This document shows positions 57,887 through 64,000 of a DNA stretch of 64,000 nucleotides, in pieces. The translations under genes and the position numbers were made by a program. Origin of the DNA: Mesorhizobium sp. (GTDB lineage Bacteria > Pseudomonadota > Alphaproteobacteria > Rhizobiales > Rhizobiaceae); contig NZ_JANJTZ010000002.1 of the NCBI RefSeq assembly GCF_024710845.1, positions 62,001 to 126,000 of the forward strand. The letters run 5' to 3'. The stretch's first letter is position 1, and every line of letters starts with the position of its first letter. The notes beneath the pieces were generated by a model that was given only the letters and a program-made list of their open reading frames with translations, was not told where the DNA came from and ran no database searches.

Positions 57887-59701
57887 ATGAACCCAGCCGG
57901 AACCGACGCAAAACGCGGCGCCTACCGTGTCCTGGCACGGAAGTATCGACCGCGTGATTTCTCCGGCCTCATCGGCCAGGAGCCGATGGTTCGAACGCTC
58001 ACCAATGCCTTTGCTTCGGGACGTATCGCGCAAGCCTGGATGCTGACCGGCGTCCGCGGCGTGGGCAAGACGACGACTGCCCGTATCCTCGCTCGGGCCT
58101 TGAACTACAGAACCCCCGAAATCGACCAGCCGACCATCCTGATGGATGCCATCGGCGAACACTGCCAGGCGATCCTCGAAGGCCGGCATGTCGACGTGAT
58201 CGAGATGGACGCCGCCTCCCACACCGGCATCGACGATATCCGCGAGATCATCGAGCAGGTGCGCTACGCGCCTGTTTCGGCGCGCTACAAGGTCTACATC
58301 ATCGACGAGGTGCACATGCTCTCGACGCAGGCCTTCAACGGCCTGCTGAAGACGCTGGAAGAACCGCCGCCGCATGTGAAGTTCATCTTCGCCACGACCG
58401 AAATCCGCAAGGTTCCGATCACGGTCCTGTCGCGCTGCCAGCGCTTCGATCTGCGCCGGATCGATGCCGCCCTGATCAAATCGCACCTGTCCCACATTGG
58501 CGGACTGGAAGGTGTCGAGGCGGAGGACGATGCGCTGGCCATGATCGCGCGCGCGGCCGAGGGCTCGATGCGCGACGCGCAGTCGATCTTCGACCAGGCG
58601 ATCGCGCATGGCGGCGAGAATGTCACCGCCGAAGCCGTCCGCTCGATGCTTGGCCTGTCAGACCGCAACCGCGTCATCGACCTGTTCGAGCATCTGATGA
58701 AGGGCGACATCGCCGCGGCGCTCGCCGAATACCGGTCGCAGTACGACACGGGCGCAGACCCGGCCGTGGTTCTGACCGATCTCGCGGAGTTCAACCATTT
58801 GGTGACGCGCCTGCGCTTCGTCCCCGAAGCGGCTTCCGACGCGTCGCTGACCGAGGACGAGCGGCGACGCGGCGGCGATTTCGCTGAGAAGCTTTCGGTC
58901 AAAGTGCTCTCGCGCACCTGGCAGATGCTGCTCAAGGGGATTCCCGAGGTCCAGTCGGCATCCCGCCCGGTCTCGGCCGGCGAGATGGTGCTGATCCGCA
59001 TCGCGCATGCCGCCAGCCTGCCGACGCTGGACGAGGCGTTGAAGATGCTCGACGGCGACACGCTGCCCTCGAACGGGTCGCAGCCGAATTCGCCGCGTCC
59101 TTCGGGCGGCCAAAACGGCGGCAGTGTGAGCGCGGTCGGACAGGCCCGCATGCCCAGCGGGCCGGGCGGGGCACAGACGATGCGATTGGTGCAGCGCGAG
59201 GATGCGCCGCCGGCGATGCAACCCGCTCCTGCCCCGGTGGTGGAAGACGACACCGTGCCGGTGCGGTCGCTGGCCGACATCGCGGCGCTTGCGACCTCCA
59301 ACCGCGATGTTGCCTTCAAGGCGCTCCTCAAACGCTGCGTGCGTCTCGTCCGGATCGAGCCCGGCAATCTGCAGATCGGCCTGACCGACGATGCGCCGCG
59401 CGATCTCGCCGGGCAGATCGGCGCCAAGCTGCAGGCCTGGACCGGCCGGCGCTGGATCGTATCGGTCGCGCGCGAGGGCGGCGGACCGACGCTCGGCGAG
59501 GAAGAGGCAAACAAGCGCGAGACGGCGTTCACCGACGCCCGCTCCGATCCGGCCGTCGCCGCGATCCTCGCGAAGTTTCCCGGCGCGAAGATCATCGACG
59601 TGCGCATTCCTGACGCGCCCGACGAGGTCGATAGCCCCTCGCAAGCGGCGCCCGATCCCGGCATCGAGCCTGCGCTCGACAGCGATGACGACGAGTTCTG
59701 A
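57887..59701 (+). CDS. dnaX: DNA polymerase III subunit gamma/tau
   Basis: 604-residue clamp-loader ATPase. Walker A is [12 protein letters not shown] (core residues 55-62), Walker [14 protein letters not shown], and the SRC motif LSRCQRFDL. The zinc-binding cysteine cluster of E. coli DnaX is missing: the corresponding region reads [20 protein letters not shown], with one Cys. A Gly/Pro-rich linker (about 395-455) precedes the tau C-domain ([20 protein letters not shown]). No slippery A-run for frameshifting to gamma is evident. ybaB follows after 17 nt. Confidence 0.96.
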   Translation: MNPAGTDAKRGAYRVLARKYRPRDFSGLIGQEPMVRTLTNAFASGRIAQAWMLTGVRGVGKTTTARILARALNYRTPEIDQPTILMDAIGEHCQAILEGRHVDVIEMDAASHTGIDDIREIIEQVRYAPVSARYKVYIIDEVHMLSTQAFNGLLKTLEEPPPHVKFIFATTEIRKVPITVLSRCQRFDLRRIDAALIKSHLSHIGGLEGVEAEDDALAMIARAAEGSMRDAQSIFDQAIAHGGENVTAEAVRSMLGLSDRNRVIDLFEHLMKGDIAAALAEYRSQYDTGADPAVVLTDLAEFNHLVTRLRFVPEAASDASLTEDERRRGGDFAEKLSVKVLSRTWQMLLKGIPEVQSASRPVSAGEMVLIRIAHAASLPTLDEALKMLDGDTLPSNGSQPNSPRPSGGQNGGSVSAVGQARMPSGPGGAQTMRLVQREDAPPAMQPAPAPVVEDDTVPVRSLADIAALATSNRDVAFKALLKRCVRLVRIEPGNLQIGLTDDAPRDLAGQIGAKLQAWTGRRWIVSVAREGGGPTLGEEEANKRETAFTDARSDPAVAAILAKFPGAKIIDVRIPDAPDEVDSPSQAAPDPGIEPALDSDDDEF

Positions 59702-59718
59702 GAGAAAGGACCCCTGCG

Positions 59719-60042
59719 ATGAAAGACCTGCTCGGACTGATGGGCAAAGCCAAGGAGATGCAGGCCAAGTTTCAGGCCATGCAGGAGGAACTGACCCAGG
59801 TCGAGGCCTCCGGCCAGTCCGGCGGCGGGCTGGTCACAGTCACCTTGACCGGCAAGGGCGAGATGAAGTCGCTGCGCATCGATCCGTCGCTGGCAAAGCC
59901 CGAGGAGACCGAGATCCTCGAGGATCTGATCGTCGCCGCGCACAACGACGCCAAGGCCAAGGTCGAGGCGATCATGCAGGAAAAGACCCGCGAACTGACC
60001 GCTGGCCTGCCGATCCCGCCGGGGATGAAGCTGCCGTTCTAG
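59719..60042 (+). CDS. YbaB/EbfC-family nucleoid-associated protein
   Basis: 107-residue DNA-binding protein. The family core is [60 protein letters not shown] and [12 protein letters not shown]. It forms dimers that bind DNA and is usually encoded between dnaX and recR; here recR is 1.7 kb further on. It lies 17 nt after dnaX in one operon. Its stop is 12 nt from that of the convergent dehydrogenase gene. Confidence 0.95.
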   Translation: MKDLLGLMGKAKEMQAKFQAMQEELTQVEASGQSGGGLVTVTLTGKGEMKSLRIDPSLAKPEETEILEDLIVAAHNDAKAKVEAIMQEKTRELTAGLPIPPGMKLPF

Positions 60043-60054
60043 GCAGGGCGAATA

Positions 60055-61095
60055 TCAGAAGCGCGTCACGACGCTGATCCCATGGCCGTCAAACCGGTCC
60101 ATCCGCGTCAGCGCGGAGGCCGCCTCGTCCAGGCTGATCCTGCTGCTGATCAGCTGCTGCGGCCGCAGCTTGCCGGCCTCGATCATCTCCAGCATCGCCG
60201 GGTAGCGGAACGACTGCATCCCGTGGCTTCCCTTGATCTCGAGCTCGTGGGCGATGACCCTGTCCATCGGGATCGCCGGCCGCGCGTGATCGCCGAGCAT
60301 CAGCCCGACCTGCACGTGCCGCCCGCGACGCCGCAGATTGGCGATGGAGTTGAAGCAGGTCGTGGGATTGCCCAGCGCATCCATGGAGATATGTGCGCCG
60401 CCTTTCGTGATCTCCCTCACAGCGCCGACCACGTCGGGAACATTCGACGCATTGACGGTCGCGGCCGCTCCCATCTCGCGCGCGAACGCCAGTTTCTCGT
60501 CCGAAATGTCGACGGCGACGACGTTTGCGCCGATGGCGCTCGCGATCATGATCGCAGACAGACCGACTCCGCCGCAGCCATGGATCGCCACCCATTCTCC
60601 GGGCAGGGTGCGTCCCTGATCGACGATACCGCGGAACGAGGTGACAAAGCGGCAGCCGAGGCTGGCCGCCGTTGCGAAATCCAGCGATTCGGGCAGTCGC
60701 ACCAGATTGGTGTCGGCGAACTCGATCGCGACATACTCGGCGAAAGAGCCCCAGGCCGTGAACCCGGGCTGGAACTGGTTCTCGCAGACCTGGTGGTTGC
60801 CCGAACTGCATTCGCTGCAATGGCCGCAGCCGCACACGAACGGCACGGTGACGCGATCGCCAATGCGCCAGCGCGTGACCTGCTTGCCGACAGCCTTCAG
60901 CGTGCCTGCGAATTCGTGGCCCGGAACATGCGGGAGGGCAATGTCGGGATCGTGTCCCATCCAGCCGTGCCAGTCGCTTCGGCAAAGGCCGGTGGCCTCC
61001 ACCTTGATGACCACGCCATGCGGCGTCGGATCGGGATCAGGCACGTTCCGGACCGTTGGAAGCTGCTGGAACTGCTCGTAATATATCGCTCTCAT
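60055..61095 (-). CDS. zinc-dependent medium-chain alcohol dehydrogenase
   Basis: 346-residue MDR dehydrogenase. Catalytic zinc ligands are Cys38 ([12 protein letters not shown]) and His60-Glu61 (VPGHEFAG). The structural zinc site has Cys90, 93, 96 and 104. NAD binding is at [20 protein letters not shown] with Asp in VAVDIS, favouring NAD. Substrate cannot be fixed. The ATG at 61095 was chosen. It and the following acetyltransferase on the same strand interrupt the dnaX-ybaB-recR order. Confidence 0.93.
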   Translation of the reverse strand: MRAIYYEQFQQLPTVRNVPDPDPTPHGVVIKVEATGLCRSDWHGWMGHDPDIALPHVPGHEFAGTLKAVGKQVTRWRIGDRVTVPFVCGCGHCSECSSGNHQVCENQFQPGFTAWGSFAEYVAIEFADTNLVRLPESLDFATAASLGCRFVTSFRGIVDQGRTLPGEWVAIHGCGGVGLSAIMIASAIGANVVAVDISDEKLAFAREMGAAATVNASNVPDVVGAVREITKGGAHISMDALGNPTTCFNSIANLRRRGRHVQVGLMLGDHARPAIPMDRVIAHELEIKGSHGMQSFRYPAMLEMIEAGKLRPQQLISSRISLDEAASALTRMDRFDGHGISVVTRF

Positions 61096-61189
61096 CGGTG
61101 CCTCCTTGGCGCATGCCGCCGGTCGGCGGTCGCTGCGGCCGGTTCGACACATGCCATGTCCGGCCTGCCGCGACTCTTCCTAGCCCACT

Positions 61190-61699
61190 TCAATCAAGGC
61201 GCAATTCCATTTCGACCGCCGGCAACATGACGCCCGGCCCCATCGCGACTTCGATGTCGCGGACCTTGGAAAATCCGGCCGACGCGTAGAATTTTTGCGC
61301 AGGCAGCGTGGACTGGCTTCTCATCAGCTTTACGCCCGCGGCGAGCGCCTCGTCGAGGCAGCGGCGCAGCAGCGCCTGCGCGACCCCCTTGCGCAGATGA
61401 TCGGGATGCGTGGCGAAATGGCGGATATGTCCAACGCCGGGCTCTACCGTGCCCGTTCCGGGGGTTTCAGGAGTCCAGCCTCCGCATCCGGCAGGTTCTC
61501 CGGCCGACATGGCGATGAAGTAGCTGCCGCTCGCGAGCAGCCTCGGATTTGCCTTCGACATCATCGGTAGGGCTTCGGACAGGCGACCGCGGTCATACGA
61601 TCCGTCGTCCAGTTTCGGATAAGCGGCGGCGAGGATGGCTGTGACGAGGTCGTTGTCGTCCGGAACGGCAGGGCGGATCGCGATCGCCGGGTTGTCCAT
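61190..61699 (-). CDS. GNAT-family N-acetyltransferase
   Basis: 169-residue acetyltransferase. [20 protein letters not shown] opens the fold; the acetyl-CoA site is [20 protein letters not shown] (motif A with R-K-G-V-A-Q), followed by [16 protein letters not shown] (motif B). The ATG at 61699 has GGAGG upstream; the longer open frame across recR is rejected. It is divergent from recR with an 87-bp gap. Substrate unknown. Confidence 0.9.
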   Translation of the reverse strand: MDNPAIAIRPAVPDDNDLVTAILAAAYPKLDDGSYDRGRLSEALPMMSKANPRLLASGSYFIAMSAGEPAGCGGWTPETPGTGTVEPGVGHIRHFATHPDHLRKGVAQALLRRCLDEALAAGVKLMRSQSTLPAQKFYASAGFSKVRDIEVAMGPGVMLPAVEMELRLD

Positions 61700-61786
61700 G
61701 TTTCCTCCGTGCCACCCACTGCCGACTATAGCGGCCCGCTTTCGTCGCGCTACCCATTTGCCCGCGCAGGCCTTACATCTTCGCCC

Positions 61787-62395
61787 ATGTCCTCCAAGCG
61801 AATCGCCGGCCCCGAAATCGAGCGCCTGATCCAGCTCCTGGCCAAGGTGCCGGGGCTCGGACCGCGTTCGGCCCGCCGCGCGGCCCTTCATCTGATTAAG
61901 AAGAAGGAGCAACTGCTCGCGCCGCTCGCTCACGCGATGAGCGATGCGGTCGACAAGGTGTGCGTCTGCTCGACCTGCGGCAATGTCGACACGACCGATC
62001 CATGCATGATCTGTTCGGACCCGCGCCGCGACGATTCCACCATCGTCGTGGTCGAGGACGTCTCCGACCTCTGGGCGCTGGAGCGGGCGGGGGTGCAGAA
62101 CGCGCGCTTCCACGTGTTGGGCGGCACGCTGTCGCCGCTGGACGGGATCGGTCCGGACGACCTGACCATCGCCAAGCTTGTCTCGCGGGTGGCGGCGGGC
62201 GGTGTGAGCGAGGTCATCGTCGCGGTCAACGCCACGATCGAGGGCCAGACGACCGCGCACTACATCACCGATCAGTTGGCGGGCCTCGGCGTGAAGGTGA
62301 CGCGGCTGGCGCATGGCGTTCCGGTCGGCGGCGAGCTCGACTATCTCGACGAAGGCACGCTGACGGCGGCGCTCAAGTCGCGGACGGCGTTTTGA
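61787..62395 (+). CDS. recR: recombination protein RecR
   Basis: 202-residue protein that, with RecF/RecO, loads RecA at gaps. It has the helix-hairpin-helix [16 protein letters not shown], the zinc finger with Cys61, 64, 73 and 76 ([17 protein letters not shown]) and the Toprim domain [17 protein letters not shown] to [12 protein letters not shown]. The ATG at 61787 ([14 protein letters not shown]) gives the usual length. The lytic transglycosylase gene begins 1 nt after its stop. Confidence 0.97.
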   Translation: MSSKRIAGPEIERLIQLLAKVPGLGPRSARRAALHLIKKKEQLLAPLAHAMSDAVDKVCVCSTCGNVDTTDPCMICSDPRRDDSTIVVVEDVSDLWALERAGVQNARFHVLGGTLSPLDGIGPDDLTIAKLVSRVAAGGVSEVIVAVNATIEGQTTAHYITDQLAGLGVKVTRLAHGVPVGGELDYLDEGTLTAALKSRTAF

Positions 62396-62396
62396 C

Positions 62397-63668
62397 ATGA
62401 TTTGCCAGCAGAAGAAGAGGATGAACGGCCTCCTCTCGATTCTGCCTCGGTTCGCGGCTGTCGCACTTTGCTGCGCGGTGTCTGCGGTTCCTTCTCACGC
62501 TGCCTCCGTCTCCGACCAGTTTCGCGCCTGGCTCGACTCCGATCTGTGGCCGGAAGCCAAGTCGCAGGGCATCTCGCGCAAGACCTTCGATGCCGCCTTC
62601 GCCGGCGTCTCGCCCAACCTCAAGCTGCCCGACCTCGTGATGCCCGGCGAGAAGCCGAAACCGCCGAAGAAGCAGCATCAGGCGGAGTTCGGTTCGCCCG
62701 GCGCCTATTTCGCCGAGAAGACGATCGGCGCGGTCACCGCGGGTGGGCGATCGCGTGCCGGACGCGTCGAACAGACGCTTGCCGCGGTCGAGAAGCGCTA
62801 CGGCGTGCCCGGCGAAGTCGTGCTCGCGATCTGGGGTCGCGAGTCCGGCTTCGGTGCGGCCAAGATCCCCTATGATGCCTTCGAGGTGCTCGGCACCAAG
62901 GCCTTCATGGCCACCCGCAAGGACATGTTCCGCAAGGAGGTGCTGGCCGCGCTGACGATCCTCGAGAAGGGCTTTGCCACGCGGGCCATGATGAAGACCT
63001 CATGGGCGGGTGCGATGGGCCAGCCGCAGTTCCTGCCGACCTCTTTCCTCGACCATGCGGTCGATGCCGACGGCGACGGGATCCGCGACATCTGGACCTC
63101 GACGCCGGACACGCTGGCTTCGATCGCGAACTACCTGAAACACTACGGCTGGGTGAGCGGCCGCGACTGGGGCTTCGAGGTCAACGTGCCGGAAAGCGTG
63201 TCCTGCGCGCTCGAAGGCCCCGACAGGGGTAAGCGCATCTCGGAATGGGCCTCGATGGGCATCACGCGCGTCAGCGGCAAGCCGTTCCCCGCGCACGAGG
63301 CGAAGGCCGAGGGATATCTGCTGATGCCGGCCGGCCGCTCGGGTCCCGCCTTCATCGTCACGCCGAACTTCTATGTGCTCAAGGAATACAACGAGAGCGA
63401 TCTCTATGCGCTCTTCGTCGGCCATGCCGCTGACCGGATAGCTAGCGGCGACCGCGGCTTTGCCGGTTCATGGGGGAAGGTCGGCGGCCTGATGCGCTCC
63501 GACATCGCACAGATGCAAGAGCGGCTGGAGGCCAAGGGCTACGATGTCGGCGGCGCTGACGGACTGCCGGGCTACAAGACCCGCCGCTCGATCGGCGACT
63601 GGCAGGCCAAGAACGGCGGGAAGCCGACCTGCTTTCCGAGCGAGGCCCTGATCAGCTCGATTCCATGA
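62397..63668 (+). CDS. lytic murein transglycosylase (MltB-like)
   Basis: 423-residue murein-cleaving enzyme of the SLT_2/MltB family. A signal peptide (LLSILPRFAAVALCCAVSAV, then PSHA) is followed by the lytic domain with catalytic Glu in WGRESGFGAAKIPYDAFEV, SWAGAMGQPQFLPTSF and AVDADGDGIRDIWTSTPD. A C-terminal peptidoglycan-binding domain (SDIAQMQERLEAKGYDVGG, GLPGYKTRRSIGDWQ) completes it. The first ATG is 62397; the ATG at 62421 gives a more normal signal peptide. It overlaps the convergent AI-2E gene by 17 nt. Confidence 0.93.
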   Translation: MICQQKKRMNGLLSILPRFAAVALCCAVSAVPSHAASVSDQFRAWLDSDLWPEAKSQGISRKTFDAAFAGVSPNLKLPDLVMPGEKPKPPKKQHQAEFGSPGAYFAEKTIGAVTAGGRSRAGRVEQTLAAVEKRYGVPGEVVLAIWGRESGFGAAKIPYDAFEVLGTKAFMATRKDMFRKEVLAALTILEKGFATRAMMKTSWAGAMGQPQFLPTSFLDHAVDADGDGIRDIWTSTPDTLASIANYLKHYGWVSGRDWGFEVNVPESVSCALEGPDRGKRISEWASMGITRVSGKPFPAHEAKAEGYLLMPAGRSGPAFIVTPNFYVLKEYNESDLYALFVGHAADRIASGDRGFAGSWGKVGGLMRSDIAQMQERLEAKGYDVGGADGLPGYKTRRSIGDWQAKNGGKPTCFPSEALISSIP

Positions 63669-64000
63669 CGGGTTCGGTCGGTTCGACCGCCTGATGCGCC
63701 GCCAGGAAATTGCCGATCGAGCGCAGTTCGTCGAAATGGTCGCAGAATACCTTGACGACGACCAGGATCGGCACGGCGATCAGCGCGCCGGCAAAACCCC
63801 ACAGCCACGACCAGAATGCCACCGCGATGAACACTGCAACCGCGTTGAGTTCGAGACGTCGCCCCACCGTGATCGGCGTAACGACCTGACCCTCTATGAT
63901 GTTGCAGAGCAGTACGAAGGAAGGCGGGATCATCGCCATGGCGATGACGTCGAAAGTGACGAGCGATACCGCCGCGACGCCGATGATGGTCACCGCGGCG
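63652..64000 (-). CDS. AI-2E family transporter, C-terminal part
   Basis: The C-terminal 115 residues of a polytopic membrane protein of the AI-2E/TqsA (YdiK/PerM) family. The start lies outside the window. Family features are IPPSFVLLCNIIEGQVVTPI, GRRLELNAVAVFIAVAFWSW and LWGFAGALIAVPILVVVKVF, the usual last membrane segments. The name reflects family only; many members do not carry AI-2. The tail HFDELRSIGNFLAAH is cytoplasmic. Confidence 0.9.
   Translation of the reverse strand, partial: AAVTIIGVAAVSLVTFDVIAMAMIPPSFVLLCNIIEGQVVTPITVGRRLELNAVAVFIAVAFWSWLWGFAGALIAVPILVVVKVFCDHFDELRSIGNFLAAHQAVEPTEPVMESS

Noticed and set aside
57887-59701. Programmed frameshift for a short DnaX (gamma)
   Set aside because: No A-rich slippery heptamer with a downstream hairpin was seen in dnaX.
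1-64000. tRNA genes, CRISPR arrays, insertion sequences, prophage or integrative elements
   Set aside because: I looked for cloverleaf sequences, regularly spaced repeats, transposase or integrase motifs and flanking repeats, and found none.

Overview
The window is chromosomal DNA from a high-GC alphaproteobacterium, most likely a member of the Hyphomicrobiales (Rhizobiales) close to Mesorhizobium and other Phyllobacteriaceae. The reasons are the dnaA-rpsT-enoyl-CoA hydratase-mutM block, ubiB-coaBC, a rhizobial-type DnaX and PheA, CycM-type cytochrome c, Yej peptide transport and a complete CpaA-F/Tad locus. I see no tRNA, rRNA, CRISPR array, insertion sequence, prophage or conjugation gene. 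Genes are densely packed, and many neighbours are coupled by 1-8 nt overlaps.

Layout. 1-8.3 kb: end of ubiB, an orphan ribbon-helix-helix gene, coaBC, an acetyltransferase, an ArsR regulator, a 1-Cys peroxiredoxin, a DUF4112 membrane protein, a GST, a phloroglucinol-hydrolase-like enzyme divergent from a TetR regulator, and prfC. 8.4-10.4 kb: the most unusual stretch, with a 34-residue exported peptide ending in a CxxxxC motif, followed after 15 nt by an unrecognised multi-pass membrane protein broken by a frameshift. 10.5-14.5 kb: an MFS transporter and a five-gene ArsR/AHSA1/VOC/AHSA1/GST operon with a tandem-repeat operator. 14.5-20.9 kb: an Lrp regulator, a small orphan protein, dut, a HAD phosphatase, two small-family membrane proteins, nth, a DUF2244 protein, a ParDE toxin-antitoxin pair and an AraC-MGMT fusion.

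20.9-29.1 kb, minus strand: recF, dnaN, dnaA, an AT-richer dnaA upstream region with DnaA-box-like and GANTC sites, rpsT, enoyl-CoA hydratase, mutM and deoB. 29.3-41.4 kb: a full Tad (tight adherence) pilus locus. Two TadE-like pseudopilins and a stand-alone pilus N-domain protein are on the minus strand, flp-cpaA-cpaB-cpaC-cpaD-cpaE-cpaF-tadB-tadC are on the plus strand, and a TadD-like TPR lipoprotein faces them. Together these would make, process, energise and export a thin Flp pilus. 41.5-45.1 kb: M17 aminopeptidase, MarR regulator, NlpC/P60 peptidase and a GhrA-like dehydrogenase.

45.1-53.5 kb: an oligopeptide ABC transporter of the Yej type (two binding proteins, YejB, YejE, YejF) with a VapBC toxin-antitoxin module and its palindromic operator inserted between yejE and yejF. 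53.6-64 kb: cytochrome c, kdsB, pheA, nudC, a HIT protein, the 4.5S/SRP RNA, dnaX, ybaB, then an alcohol dehydrogenase and an acetyltransferase on the other strand, recR, a lytic murein transglycosylase, and the end of an AI-2E-family membrane protein that runs off the window.

Most functions come from family motifs that can be read directly. Start codons were chosen from ribosome-binding sites, overlaps and family length, and doubtful ones are marked.
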